A stretch of DNA of 64,000 nucleotides from Thermovorax subterraneus (GCA_021608145.1 JAKIHM010000003.1:1-64000), one strand, 5' to 3'; shown: positions 26,103 through 36,217, counted from the first letter of the stretch. Numbers and translations: made by a program. The notes: generated by a model from the sequence alone, not told the origin.

Positions 26103-29100
26103 TTAAGCAGCATCTTCAAAGAGAGATACAGCCTGTTCAATGACCAGTTTAACTACATTATCCAGCTTTTGTGGATCTTTGAAGCCCTTTCTTCTTAGTA
26201 ATCTTTTTACAGTTGCCCTGATGGATGCCTTAATGTTTTCTTTTATAGTCCAATCTACCTGCCCCTCGGTTTTACTTTTTATAATTCGCACAAGCTCTCT
26301 TGCAATTTCCTTTGCTTCTTCGTCATTTAAAATAGCCTCTTCACCCTGACATACAATGTCGTAAAAAGCCATTTCTTCTTCCGTTAAGTTCATTTCTTTT
26401 GCCCGTTTGTCCATATTCTGCATTTCTTTTGCCAAATCAATAAGGTGTTTTATAACCTCAGCAGATGTAATAGCACGATTATGATACTTATTCAAAACTT
26501 TTTCTATCATTTCTTTAAAAGAAGCATACTTTACATGATTCTTCCTGATCTTAGCCTTAATCTCATCATTAAGCAGTTTGCGCAAAACCTCAATCTGCAA
26601 GTTTTTATTCTCTTGCCCCATAAGTTTATTTAAAAATTCCTCACTCAGAATAGACAAGTCTGGCTTTTTAAGCCCCGCCGCATCGAATATATCAATTGGT
26701 TTGTCGCTTGCAGCAACACCCTCGGAAATAATATGCTTTATGGCACTGTCCAGCTCTTCGATTGATAACCCTTTAGGCGGCGTGTATTTGACAATATTGC
26801 TTCTTACTGCCTGGAAAAAGGCAACATCTGAACGAATACGCATCGCTTCTTCTCTTGGTACTACAAGGGCAAAAGCCTTGCACAATGCCATGCACTGATC
26901 CAAAAAATTTTTCTTTGTGGTCTCATCCTTATTTATTAAGTCCATAGCCTGCTTTAAAAGACTTAATTTGTCCTCTGCACTTTTCTCTTCCCAACCCGAA
27001 AAATCAATGCCGTGGAAATATGAACAAACAATATCGTACTTCTCCTGCATAATCCTTATGGCTTCATCAATGGGTAAGGTAGCAGCCTCTTTGCCCGTGC
27101 TTCTTGTGTAATTTGCCAGTGCCAGTTTTAAGTCATCAGCAATACCGATGTAATCTACAACCAATCCTGCAGGTTTGTCCTTAAAGACCCTGTTTACTCT
27201 GGCTATAGCCTGCATTAAGTTGTGGCCTCTCATGGGCTTGTCGATATACATCGTATGCAAGCACGGCACATCAAAGCCAGTAAGCCACATATCCCTTACA
27301 ATTACCAGTTTAAGAGGATCGTTGGGGTCTTTCATCCTTTTTTCAATCTCTTTTATTTGGGACTTCGTATACAGGTGGGGCAAAAATTCTTTCGGGTCTT
27401 TCGAAGGATTTCCTGACATTACAATTTTAATTACGCCTTTGTCTAAGTCATCGCTGTGCCAGTGCGGTCTTAACTTAATTATTTCGTTGTAAAGGTCAAC
27501 GCAAATCCTTCGGCTCATACATACTATCATGCCTTTGCCCTCAAGAACCTTACACCTTTCTTCAAAGTGCTCTACAATATCCCTTGCTATGGTTTCAAGC
27601 CTTTCTTTGGTCCCCACTAATGCCTCCAAAGCTGCCCATTTTGTCTTAAGTTTGTTCTTTACCTCTTCTTCCTCGCCTTCTGTCACTTCTTCAAAGTCCC
27701 TGTCAATGTTTTCGTTTATCAAATGAAGCTTTACCAACCTTCCCTCATAATAAATGGGCACAATGGCTTTGTCTTCCACTGCTTGTTTCATATCATAGAT
27801 GCTGATATAGTCTCCAAACACCTGAAGGGTGGACTTGTCTTCAAGATCGATAGGCGTCCCCGTAAAGCCAATAAAGCTGGCGTTAGGAAGCGCCTGCCTT
27901 ATATACTTCGCAAACCCATCGATAAATTCATAGTGCGACCTGTGCGCCTCGTCGACAATGACAATAATGTTGCTGCGGTCCGAAAGAAGGGGATAGGTTT
28001 TGCCCTTCTTTAAAGCTTTTTTAAGTTTTGGATCAACAACCCCTGAAACCTCTTCTGCTTCCGCCTGAAATTTCTGTATTGTTGTAAAGAATATGCCGCC
28101 TGCTGCAACCTGTGAGAGCTTTTCTTTTAAATCTTCAACGCTCTCTGCCTGTTTTGGATATGGAATTAGGTCGCTTGCATTGCAAAAGGTTTCATACAGC
28201 TGGCCGTCAAGGTCGTTGCGGTCGGTAATGACTACAATTGTAGGATTCTGAAGTTCTTTAAGCTCTATTATCTTTCCCGTATAAAACACCATGGAAAGGC
28301 TTTTGCCGCTGCCTTGAGTGTGCCAGAATGTACCTATTCTTCTGTCACCGCCAGGAGATGTGGCCCTGATTGTTTCTTCTACTGCTTTATTTACACCGTA
28401 ATACTGGTGATACATAGCCATAATTTTAATCACTTCATCCTTAGCAGTGGAAAAGGTGATAAAGTTTCTTATTATGTCGAGAACTCTTCTTTTATCAAAC
28501 ATGCCCTTTATCAAAACTTCAAGTTCTGGCATTCCTTCTACGCTGCTAACACCGTCAATGGATTTCCATGCAGAAAACCTCTCCCAGGGTGCGGTAATCG
28601 TTCCTGCTTTTGCTTTATTTCCATCAGATACAACGCAGATCTCATTGTAAGCAAAAATGTCGGGAATATCCCTTTTGTACAGCTCAAGCTGCCTATATGC
28701 CCCTTCTATTGTAGCCGCCTCATCTAATGGATTTTTCAGTTCGAATAACCCTACTGGCAGGCCGTTAATATAAACAACAATATCAGGGATTCTTACACCT
28801 GCACCTTTGATTTTTACCTGGTTGCACACAAGAAAATCGTTATTTTCTGGGTTTTCATAGTCAAATATCTTTACTATTTCTCCAACCTCTTCGCCTTCGC
28901 TGTTGCGTCTTGTAACTTTCGCACCATTGCGGTATACTTTATGTATCTCTCTGTTGTTCAACTCTATCCTCGGATACTGGAGGTTCTTCAGCTGGCGTAC
29001 CGCTTCCTCAACGCACTCCAGCGGAAGTTCGGGATTCAATCTTATTAAGGCCTTATAAAGCCTATTTTTTAAAATGACCTCTCTGTAGTCTTTTCTGTCT

Positions 29101-29204
29101 TCAACGGGTATTTCGTTGCCGTGCAGGTATTCGTAACCTATATCTTTAAACCATTTGATGGCCGCCTGCTCTACCACACTCTCAAAATTTTGATTGAGAT
29201 TCAT
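26103..29204 (-). CDS. hsdR: type I restriction enzyme R subunit HsdR
   Basis: Translocating endonuclease subunit, 1033 residues. The N-terminal nuclease domain contains the PD-(D/E)XK residues in [20 protein letters not shown]. The SF2 helicase motor has [15 protein letters not shown] (motif I), [12 protein letters not shown] (II), IGFTGTPI (III), and [16 protein letters not shown] to QAIARVNR (IV-VI). The C-terminal helical part contacts HsdM. Complete and in the usual place downstream of M and S. Without a functional HsdS (disrupted here) it would be inactive unless another S gene exists. Confidence 0.95.
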   Translation of the reverse strand: MNLNQNFESVVEQAAIKWFKDIGYEYLHGNEIPVEDRKDYREVILKNRLYKALIRLNPELPLECVEEAVRQLKNLQYPRIELNNREIHKVYRNGAKVTRRNSEGEEVGEIVKIFDYENPENNDFLVCNQVKIKGAGVRIPDIVVYINGLPVGLFELKNPLDEAATIEGAYRQLELYKRDIPDIFAYNEICVVSDGNKAKAGTITAPWERFSAWKSIDGVSSVEGMPELEVLIKGMFDKRRVLDIIRNFITFSTAKDEVIKIMAMYHQYYGVNKAVEETIRATSPGGDRRIGTFWHTQGSGKSLSMVFYTGKIIELKELQNPTIVVITDRNDLDGQLYETFCNASDLIPYPKQAESVEDLKEKLSQVAAGGIFFTTIQKFQAEAEEVSGVVDPKLKKALKKGKTYPLLSDRSNIIVIVDEAHRSHYEFIDGFAKYIRQALPNASFIGFTGTPIDLEDKSTLQVFGDYISIYDMKQAVEDKAIVPIYYEGRLVKLHLINENIDRDFEEVTEGEEEEVKNKLKTKWAALEALVGTKERLETIARDIVEHFEERCKVLEGKGMIVCMSRRICVDLYNEIIKLRPHWHSDDLDKGVIKIVMSGNPSKDPKEFLPHLYTKSQIKEIEKRMKDPNDPLKLVIVRDMWLTGFDVPCLHTMYIDKPMRGHNLMQAIARVNRVFKDKPAGLVVDYIGIADDLKLALANYTRSTGKEAATLPIDEAIRIMQEKYDIVCSYFHGIDFSGWEEKSAEDKLSLLKQAMDLINKDETTKKNFLDQCMALCKAFALVVPREEAMRIRSDVAFFQAVRSNIVKYTPPKGLSIEELDSAIKHIISEGVAASDKPIDIFDAAGLKKPDLSILSEEFLNKLMGQENKNLQIEVLRKLLNDEIKAKIRKNHVKYASFKEMIEKVLNKYHNRAITSAEVIKHLIDLAKEMQNMDKRAKEMNLTEEEMAFYDIVCQGEEAILNDEEAKEIARELVRIIKSKTEGQVDWTIKENIKASIRATVKRLLRRKGFKDPQKLDNVVKLVIEQAVSLFEDAA

Positions 29205-29239
29205 TGACTATTCACCTTTTTTACACAAAATCTATTTTT

Positions 29240-30973
29240 TCAAGATACCAAAATCTGCCTAAGCCTATTCTTCATCATTTCTCTGCGCTTGCAGAAAAAT
29301 TCTTTAAAATTAACAATAGAAAGATCCAACCCTGTCAAATAATGAAGTTCTTTATATTGATTTTTGGCAGTGTCATCTTTGTAGTTTTCATCAAGCCATT
29401 CCACAAAGGGCTTCGCACTTTTAGACATATTTATGTTGCCTTCTAAAAGTTGCAAATTTGGGATCTTATTATAATTTTCAAGGCAAAAATCAATATCTTC
29501 TGGTTTTACTCCTAATTTAAGGAGTTTTTCTCTGCTTGTAAAAAAGCTTTTAGGATGTATATGATCCTGGTGAAAGAGGTTGTTATAGTCCAGTGTGGGA
29601 TATAAAAGAGCCAAAACTGAAAAAGTATACTTTTTGCCATACTCGTATTCCAGCAAATTTTCTATTTCCTCGTCTCCAAAGTCAAGTGATTTTGGAGTCC
29701 CTCTCAGCCTTTGCTTCATAATTTCAACAGGGAAACCATTTAAGTTTTGTCTTATAATGTCCCTTATAATGCTCAAAATATAGTCTGAATTGCCGCCAAA
29801 AGTCTGCTTTAGTAGAACAATGTGCAACCATTTTTTTATTTTCTCTCGCTCGTCTCTAAAATTCACAGAGGTTACAAAATTGTTTCTTAAGTCCTTTTTA
29901 TACAAGTAGTAAGATATCGGTATAATGGCGTTATTCGAAGTCAATGTCTGATAATCAAATCCGAATGTATTTATCAATTCCACAGTTGTCCTTATGCTTT
30001 CTTTTATCTTGTCCCAATTGTCCTGAATAACAGACATATTCTGTTTGTTAAAATTGTCAACTTTAAATTTGATATCATTAAAATCACAGAGGACGAGGCA
30101 TGTCTTTAAAACAAAATCCTTATTAAAGCTAAATCCTCTGCCTACACTATTAATTTCATCTACAAAATTTATAATTTCTTCGCGAGCGTCTTTTTCATCC
30201 CACTGGGCAGTAGCAATGGAAAGAAGCAAATCGGAATAGCTCAATTGCGTGCCGCCGCTGTTTACTCGAATAAAAACATTCAACACCTTATCAAGTTCTT
30301 GATCTTCTTCAAGATAGTAATTTATTATTGGCCGTTTAAAAATCACATCTGATAATCTGAAAAGGGTTCTGGATGCAAATTTATTTGTGGCAAGCTGATT
30401 TTCGATCAAATAATCATTGATCTGTGAAGGGTCCTGAGGATCAAAATTAAGAATATCTCCAACTTTGAACCAGAATGTATTTTCATCCCTTTTCTTAGCA
30501 TCTTCTTCTGTGAGAAATCTAAAATCGTAACTCAAATCTTCATCATCAGCTTCTTTAAGCAAATTCAAATAGAGATACTTCTTAGGGAAAGCGGCAGGGT
30601 CATTCCATCGCCTGTAAGGAACTTTTGAGGCGTAACTCCCCTTTAAAGCGATATAAAGGGAAGTTAGCCTCTGCTGTCCATCAAGCACTGATATTATCTC
30701 TTCATCTCCCAGCAAAACTGCTTTCTGATTGTGGGTCTTGCCTTGATGATAGTGGCAGATAAATTCGTAGAACTGATATTTTTTTACGCTTTCTTTTGAA
30801 ACTTTCCAAAATAGAAAAGAACCAATTGGGTAGCCCCTCATAATTGAGTCAAAAAGGCGCTCTATTTGTTCTTCGCTCCAAACAAATTCCCTCTGTATTG
30901 CAGGCAGCAGATATTTTCTGCTGCTTATATTTTTTATGGCATCATATATAGTAATCGGTGTTTGAAATGACAT
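29240..30973 (-). CDS. DUF262/DUF1524 (GmrSD-like) protein inside the type I locus
   Basis: A 577-residue protein. The N-terminal DUF262 has LLPAIQREFVWSEEQIERLF, YPIGSFLFW and SVLDGQQRLTSLYIALKG, a ParB-like/NTP-binding fold. The C-terminal domain has HQDHIHPKSFF followed by NLQLLEGNINMSK, the HNH-like nuclease core of DUF1524. Fused DUF262-DUF1524 proteins include the type IV modification-dependent enzyme GmrSD. It lies between hsdS and hsdR, the slot often occupied by an extra defence gene in type I loci. It appears intact. Confidence 0.85.
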   Translation of the reverse strand: MSFQTPITIYDAIKNISSRKYLLPAIQREFVWSEEQIERLFDSIMRGYPIGSFLFWKVSKESVKKYQFYEFICHYHQGKTHNQKAVLLGDEEIISVLDGQQRLTSLYIALKGSYASKVPYRRWNDPAAFPKKYLYLNLLKEADDEDLSYDFRFLTEEDAKKRDENTFWFKVGDILNFDPQDPSQINDYLIENQLATNKFASRTLFRLSDVIFKRPIINYYLEEDQELDKVLNVFIRVNSGGTQLSYSDLLLSIATAQWDEKDAREEIINFVDEINSVGRGFSFNKDFVLKTCLVLCDFNDIKFKVDNFNKQNMSVIQDNWDKIKESIRTTVELINTFGFDYQTLTSNNAIIPISYYLYKKDLRNNFVTSVNFRDEREKIKKWLHIVLLKQTFGGNSDYILSIIRDIIRQNLNGFPVEIMKQRLRGTPKSLDFGDEEIENLLEYEYGKKYTFSVLALLYPTLDYNNLFHQDHIHPKSFFTSREKLLKLGVKPEDIDFCLENYNKIPNLQLLEGNINMSKSAKPFVEWLDENYKDDTAKNQYKELHYLTGLDLSIVNFKEFFCKRREMMKNRLRQILVS

Positions 30974-31008
30974 ATTCTCATACTCCTTTCAAGGTCTTTA
31001 ATCAATTT

Positions 31009-31844
31009 TCACATTACCCTTATTTCGCCTGATATAAGTTTGGGAAGCAAGGTATCGCGAAGTTGGGATAAATAATAATTTTCAAATGTATACTTTTTGT
31101 CAAAAATTGGCTCTACCAAATTAATAAATTTTTCCTGTATCTCTATTGGAGCTACTGCAAGCTTCTCATTTTCGAAAAAATATTTCAATTGAAAGTTACT
31201 TATACCTGTTGATTGTATTTCATACTGTGTCATTTTACCTTTGTTATAAATAAACTGTAAATATAAAAACAAAATTATTGAATTTAACATATTATTCACC
31301 CTTATTAGCCTACAAAAGTTAGAAAAAACCAATGATTCATCAAATTGTTTTATTAAATTTCGATGTACAAATACAGTTCTTCCTGTAGGTCGCCCTTTTG
31401 TTCCACCAGAAACTTCAATAAGAATATCTCCATGTTTTAGTCTTCTCTTTTCAAAACTACTTCGCTTCAAAAATCTTACAGGAATATTTGTTTTATCTCC
31501 CCTTAGTATTGGCGGAAAATCAGCTCCTCTTATACAAAAACACTTTTTATCATAATCTTGTGATCTTTCATCATTTCCCCAATCTCCACTTATAGTAAAA
31601 TCTACCAATTCGCCTATACTTTTCACTTTCCACCCCTTCGGTATCGGTCCCAATTCACTGTCTACAAATTCTCCCCCGCTGGATTTATAAGGTTCTCCAT
31701 TTTCGTTTGGAAATTCAAAATCAATAAACCAGTGCTTGAATATAGCCTGTGCTATTTCTTCAAGGGTTTTGTTCATCTCGTTGTTTAGTTCGATTTTGTC
31801 GTCAAAAGCGGAAAGGATAGAGGCAATTTTTTGTTGTTCGGATA
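31009..31844 (-). pseudogene. hsdS: hsdS 3' part, separated by IS110 insertion
   Basis: Specificity subunit, C-terminal two thirds. It opens with SEQQKIASILSAFDDKIELN, the central conserved helix of HsdS, then ELGPIPKGWKVKSIGEL and a second target-recognition domain, ending LLPKLISGEIRV. In the interrupted reading it has no proper start; an apparent frame running into the IS is accidental. Joined with the 5' part it would make a normal two-domain HsdS of about 440 residues. Confidence 0.88.
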
Positions 31845-31909
31845 AAGACGTGCTATGAAAAGTCAATAGGTTATAGCAAAAATTTTTGACAATCACATAG
31901 AAATTCTGT

Positions 31910-33133
31910 TCATGCATTGTTGCCGGGTGGAGACCATTGATAATCCGCGTCATACGGCCGATTATCCTTCCAGAGAGAATAAATCAAGTGAACAAGTTTT
32001 CTTGCAACAGCTCCTGTAGCAACATTCGAGTGCTTTCCCTGGCTGCGTTTTAACTCATAATAAGCCCTCAGCTCCGGGTTAAATCGGCGGGCTGAAATAG
32101 CGGCTAACCACAAGCTGTTCCTTAAAACAGGGGAACCGCGTTTGGACATACGGTTACGAGTACCCTCAAACAATCCAGAGGCCCTTACGGTAGCATCTAA
32201 ACCAGCATAGGCAACAAGAGCCCGGGGATTAGGAAACCGAGAAATATCACCTATCTCGCCGATAATTGCGGCGGCCAGGATGGAGCCAATGCCTGGAATA
32301 GTTTCAATTACGTGGCGATAAGGTGTCTCCTTACTGGGACGAAGCTCCTCCATAACCTCGTTAATAGCGTCCTCGATAACCTTTATCTGTTCTTCAATAA
32401 ATTCAATTTGCTCAATCAGCAAACGCAGCTGGAGGGTAAAAGCGTCTAGAGCCATGGTAATGCCGAAGGTGCCTTTAGCCAGAGATTGAATCTTTTTAGC
32501 TCTTTCTTCACCGAACCTGCCGCGGGAATGTTCTTTAAGGAAAGCAGATAACTCTGAAAGGTCCACTTCGGCTAATTCTTCCGGCTCCGGGTAAGATTTT
32601 AGCAGCTCCCTTGAAGTCCGGATAAACACATCGGAGAAGCAGTCTGGATATTCAGGGAAAATCCTATCCAAAATACCAAGCACCCTGTTCTTAAGGCCAC
32701 CGACCTGGCGAACGAACTCAAAGCGGAGTCGGGAGAGCGACTGTAATTTAAGGGTTGTTTCTGAAGGAAGCCTGGTTGCAGGGGCTCTTCCCAATCGTAA
32801 CAAATCGGCAAGGAGCAAAGCATCTTTTTGGTCGGTTTTAGCTTTACGCACATAGAGATTCCGCAGAGCATCTGACTGAATGGGATTGATGACATGAAGT
32901 TCGAATCCTTGGTTAGTGAGGTAGCAGTAGATAGGGAGCCAGTAATGGCCGGTAGCCTCTAAGCAGAACTTTACGTCATCAGGCTTTAAACCGAGTCTTT
33001 CCAATGCCTGCAAAAGCTTATTCATCCCTTTATGGTTATTATCTAGATGCATCCTAAGAACTATATCACCGGAGTCGTTTACGAGGCATACTTCGTGACT
33101 GTGTTTAGCCACATCAATACCGCCATAGAACAT
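31910..33133 (-). CDS. IS110-family transposase (DEDD recombinase)
   Basis: A 407-residue recombinase. The RuvC-like N-terminal domain has FYGGIDVAKHSHEV (first Asp), CLEATGHYW (Glu) and AKTDQKDALLLADLL (last Asp residues). The C-terminal Transposase_20 domain has ETIPGIGSILAAAIIGEIGD, FPNPRALVAYAGLD and SKRGSPVLRNSLW with the catalytic serine region. Full length and apparently functional. The upstream 287 bases are its presumed bridge RNA region. Confidence 0.93.
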   Translation of the reverse strand: MFYGGIDVAKHSHEVCLVNDSGDIVLRMHLDNNHKGMNKLLQALERLGLKPDDVKFCLEATGHYWLPIYCYLTNQGFELHVINPIQSDALRNLYVRKAKTDQKDALLLADLLRLGRAPATRLPSETTLKLQSLSRLRFEFVRQVGGLKNRVLGILDRIFPEYPDCFSDVFIRTSRELLKSYPEPEELAEVDLSELSAFLKEHSRGRFGEERAKKIQSLAKGTFGITMALDAFTLQLRLLIEQIEFIEEQIKVIEDAINEVMEELRPSKETPYRHVIETIPGIGSILAAAIIGEIGDISRFPNPRALVAYAGLDATVRASGLFEGTRNRMSKRGSPVLRNSLWLAAISARRFNPELRAYYELKRSQGKHSNVATGAVARKLVHLIYSLWKDNRPYDADYQWSPPGNNA

Positions 33134-33178
33134 GATTTACATCCTCGCTTTCACTGAATTAGGCAGGGTTCCCGCAAT

Positions 33179-33328
33179 CCTCTATAAGTCTCAACCTTGC
33201 GCGTAACTCGAGGCATGCAGCAAGCTGCATCCACAACGTGCTCATTCGAGACATCTCATAGAGGAGGGGTTTCACTCTTATCTTCGGGACAGCAAAAGAG
33301 CTTCCCAAGGGGGTAGATCGAAGTCCCC
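33179..33328 (-). ncRNA. candidate IS110 bridge RNA
   Basis: The non-coding segment before the transposase folds, in transcript order, into GGGGAC (33323-33328) with GTCCC (33286-33290) around a loop containing CCCCCTTG (33306-33313), then CCTCTAT/ATAGAGG plus GTCTC/GAGAC (33258-33264, 33179-33192) enclosing ATGCAGC-TT-GCTGCAT (33215-33230). Target loop before donor loop before the recombinase is the order described for IS621-type bridge RNAs. The first loop repeats the target flank and the second contains AGCACGT, also found at the element's right end. Confidence 0.6.
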
Positions 33329-33418
33329 TGCCGCTACGAGAAATATTTAGCTAAGTTTTATCAGAATTCCTGTGTGGTTGTTAAAAAAATTTTATTAGTT
33401 AAAGCTAACTATATTGTA

Positions 33419-33901
33419 CAAGGGGGGAAGTTTTACTTTAATTTTTTTTAAATCTTCAATAGTTACATGACCTAATCCTGTAGTTTGTTTGTTTTTTGCT
33501 ATGCATATTAAATAGGGTTTTAAGTACTTTAACAAATAGTAAAGATACTCTTTTGTAATAATTTCTTCTTTTGTATATAACTTAAATATATGCTGATTAA
33601 GCCACCCCTTCTCCATATTAAACCAAAAAACATCTATTGAGGTATCAGGACTCCCTGACCATGAAAAGAGCAAATCTTTCCTTTTAAGATAATACTTCTC
33701 TTCAAAAATCCCGTTTGTAAAATTGGTATTACTTGTTATCCCATTTTTTAACTCTGCTATCTTTATGATCGGTATTCCTCTATCACTAAAATCTTTCTTT
33801 TTAAAGGCAAACCCATTTTGCCATTCTGCTAAATCAAATAATATGTAATCTTTCCATTCTTTATAATAGAAAAATGGTGTATATAAGTCATTACTCCCCA
33901 T
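33419..33901 (-). pseudogene. hsdS: hsdS 5' part, truncated by IS110 insertion
   Basis: N-terminal target-recognition domain of the specificity subunit, starting MGSNDLYTPFFYYKEW and reaching DLKKIKVKLPPL, the sequence that precedes the central helix in HsdS proteins. It then runs into the IS110 element and stops at 33395. The start overlaps the end of hsdM (ATGGGGAGTAA), typical for hsdM-hsdS. Confidence 0.88.
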
Positions 33902-35435
33902 ATCCCAATTCCTCCAGATTTGCCTTTATAATTTCATCAAGCCTTCTTGCTTCTTTCATCTGCTGATATAGTTTTTCAGTTAGCTCAACCATTTTTTCTT
34001 CAAAAGGTATATCGTCTTCTTGTGTATCTTCTACACCTACATATCTTCCTGGTGCAAGGACATAATCGTTTTGTGCAACAACATCTACAGGAACCGAAGC
34101 ACAAAAGCCTTTTACATCTTCATACCCATTTTTATTTCTCCAGTTGTGATAAGTCTGGGCAATCTTTTGAATCTCCTCATCAGTAAGTTCTCTATGTGTC
34201 CTGTCTATCATAACCCCCATCTTTCTGGCATCAATAAAAAGAATTTCTTTCGTTTCCCTGCCTTTGCGGATGAACCACAAACATGCAGGTATCCCCGTTG
34301 TGTAAAACAGCTGTGGCGGCAGGGCAACCATACAATCCACCAGATTATCCTCTATGATCCTTTTCCTTATCTCATACTCCGCATTGTTGCTGGTAGTCAT
34401 AGAACCGTTAGCAAGTACAAAACCAGCAATACCTTTTGGCGCAAGATGATAAATAAAATGCTGTATCCATGCATAATTTGCGTTGGAATCTGGCGGCAGC
34501 CCGTATTTCCACCTCACATCATTCGCTAACCTATCTGCTCCCCAGGCACTGTCATTGAACGGCGGATTTGCTAATATATAATCTGCTCTCAAATCCTTAA
34601 ACTGGTCATCTGTGAAGGAATTCCCCAACCTTATATCCGCCTCAATGCCCCGAATTGCAAGGTTCATTTTACACAGCCTGTAAGTGGTCGGATTGGATTC
34701 CTGCCCATAGATTGAAATATCACCTTTCTTGCCTGCATGAGCCTCTACAAAGCGTATGCTCTGGACAAACATACCCCCAGAACCACAGCATGGATCAAAA
34801 ACCCTACCATGTAAAGGCTGAATCATTTCAACAAGAAGTTTAACAACACTTGGTGGCGTAAAAAACTCGCCACCTCTCTTGCCCTCTTTTCGGGCAAATT
34901 CGGAAAGAAAATACTCATAAACTCTCCCTAAAACATCCAGTTCCTCATTTTTACCAAAATTAATGCTGCCAATCAAATTGACAATTTCACCAAGAGTGTG
35001 CGGATCCAGGGGCGCTCTGGTGTATACTTTCGGCAGTACACCTCTTAACTGCTTTGGATTTTCTTTTTCAATCAAATCCATAGCATCATCAATAAGTTTT
35101 CCTATATCGCTTCGACGAGCATTTGCCATTATGTATTCGTACCGTGCCTCCTGTGGCACATAGAATACATTTGCTGCGATGTATTCATCTTTGTCTTCCA
35201 ATACAAGCTGCGCTTCCTCTTCAGTTTCGCAATAATATTCTTCGTTTTCAGGGTCTTTTACTAAGCGCTCTAACTCTTCCCTTCGATATTTGAATGCATC
35301 AGAAATGTATTTCAAAAATATAAGTCCAAGCACAATGTGTTTATACTCTGAGGGTTCCATGTTGTTTCGCAATCTATCGGCTGCTGCCCAAAGAGTTGAA
35401 GCAAAGTTTAACACTCCATCGTTATTCTGACCCAT
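33891..35435 (-). CDS. hsdM: type I restriction enzyme M subunit HsdM
   Basis: Adenine-N6 methyltransferase subunit, about 514 residues. The N-terminal HsdM_N helices (LWAAADRLRNNMEPSEYKHI) are followed by the N6_Mtase domain with FDPCCGSGGMFVQS (SAM binding), GQESNPTTYRLCKMN and the catalytic ILANPPFN. Complete. I favour the ATG at 35435 (GGGGAG upstream); an in-frame GTG at 35447 is also possible. With hsdS broken, it cannot form a specific methylase from this locus alone. Confidence 0.95.
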   Translation of the reverse strand: MGQNNDGVLNFASTLWAAADRLRNNMEPSEYKHIVLGLIFLKYISDAFKYRREELERLVKDPENEEYYCETEEEAQLVLEDKDEYIAANVFYVPQEARYEYIMANARRSDIGKLIDDAMDLIEKENPKQLRGVLPKVYTRAPLDPHTLGEIVNLIGSINFGKNEELDVLGRVYEYFLSEFARKEGKRGGEFFTPPSVVKLLVEMIQPLHGRVFDPCCGSGGMFVQSIRFVEAHAGKKGDISIYGQESNPTTYRLCKMNLAIRGIEADIRLGNSFTDDQFKDLRADYILANPPFNDSAWGADRLANDVRWKYGLPPDSNANYAWIQHFIYHLAPKGIAGFVLANGSMTTSNNAEYEIRKRIIEDNLVDCMVALPPQLFYTTGIPACLWFIRKGRETKEILFIDARKMGVMIDRTHRELTDEEIQKIAQTYHNWRNKNGYEDVKGFCASVPVDVVAQNDYVLAPGRYVGVEDTQEDDIPFEEKMVELTEKLYQQMKEARRLDEIIKANLEELGYGE

Positions 35436-35477
35436 TTCCTTTTTCACTCCCCTAAATATTATTCCGCCTTAATAAAA

Positions 35478-35801
35478 CTACGCTTTCTGTCTTTCCTTTT
35501 CTATACTCTGGAAATAAGTATAAACTATGTTTCTCAGCAATCGGCTAATAGTTACATTGTAGCATTGTGCAAGGCTTTTGATATACTCAAGCTCTACATC
35601 GGAAACTTTTATATTAACCATTTTTCCTACCCTCGATTGAAAAGTATAGTCTTCCAATAGCTGGTCGGGATGGAAATTATAAAGTATATACATAATCATC
35701 TTGGCACGGGTAGAAGCTATTTGGTTTTCAACTGCATATTCCTTTAGTTTCTTATGCATTGCTGGACTCACTAAAGCCCATATTTGATGAGGCTTTCTCA
35801 C
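35478..35801 (-). CDS. ribbon-helix-helix-like putative DNA-binding protein
   Basis: A 107-residue basic protein. The segment MVNIKVSDVELEYIKSLAQ and NVTISRLLRNIVYTYF has the strand-helix-helix pattern of RHH/CopG-type binders; a first, weaker unit may occupy the N-terminus (ALVSPAMHKKLKEYAVENQI). It is the first gene of the minus-strand hsdM cluster and may regulate it. The 10-bp phased TTAA array about 330 bp upstream is a conceivable target. The fold is inferred from sequence pattern. Confidence 0.5.
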   Translation of the reverse strand: MRKPHQIWALVSPAMHKKLKEYAVENQIASTRAKMIMYILYNFHPDQLLEDYTFQSRVGKMVNIKVSDVELEYIKSLAQCYNVTISRLLRNIVYTYFQSIEKERQKA

Positions 35802-35876
35802 GAAACAAATCCCTCCTCCTCTTTAATCATAGCACAATGTATAATAAAATTCATCAAGTTTTTTTTAGATTTTTCT

Positions 35877-36088
35877 TTAAACTTCATGTGCAAAACCAAG
35901 ATTATACTGCAGTATTTGAAAATTACCTTTTAAAACTGACTTTGGCAAATTATTTTGTTTTATCACAAATATACTTTGTTTTTCTCGCAATACTAATGTT
36001 TTTAGCGTTGAATTCCTCTTATTCTCTAATGCTTGATTTGTTTTTAAAATCGTGCCCAATATCTTTCCCCATTGTTATTTTCAAGCAT
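35877..36088 (-). pseudogene. small broken gene with strong ribosome site
   Basis: AAGGAGGT lies just before an ATG at 36086-36088, but that frame stops after 14 codons (MLENNNGERYWARF). A shifted frame from 36059 stays open to 35877 (LGTILKTNQALENKRN to NLGFAHEV). Together this looks like a gene of about 70 codons with a frameshift. Family unknown. Confidence 0.35.
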
Positions 36089-36128
36089 AGTACCTGACCT
36101 CCTTGGCTTTGATGTATTGATACGAAAA

Positions 36129-36217
36129 TTAATTAATTGCTGTTAATCTCTATTAATTTCCATTAACAGACATTAATACGGATTAATAAAAATTAATAGA
36201 AATTAACAGACATTAAT
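36129..36217. repeat. 10-bp phased TTAA(T/C) array
   Basis: TTAAT or TTAAC starts at 36133, 36143, 36153, 36163, 36173, 36183, 36193, 36203 and 36213: nine units at exactly 10 bp. The 16-mer TTAACAGACATTAATA recurs at 36163 and 36203, a 40-bp higher-order repeat. No coding explanation. Probable protein-binding array or curved DNA. Confidence 0.9.

Larger units (their letters stand above)
31845..33420 (-). mobile_element. IS110-family element inserted in hsdS
   Basis: About 1.58 kb. One transposase gene, 65 bp of non-coding DNA at the 3' end and about 287 bp at the 5' end. The boundaries come from joining the hsdS reading frame: coding sequence for KLPPL ends near 33419 and SEQQ resumes near 31844. 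No terminal inverted repeat or clear target duplication is seen, as usual in the family. CT is a candidate shared core dinucleotide at both junctions. Confidence 0.85.

Noticed and set aside
36129-36217. CRISPR array
   Set aside because: Units are 10 bp with 5-bp conserved cores and no spacers; no cas genes are present in the window.
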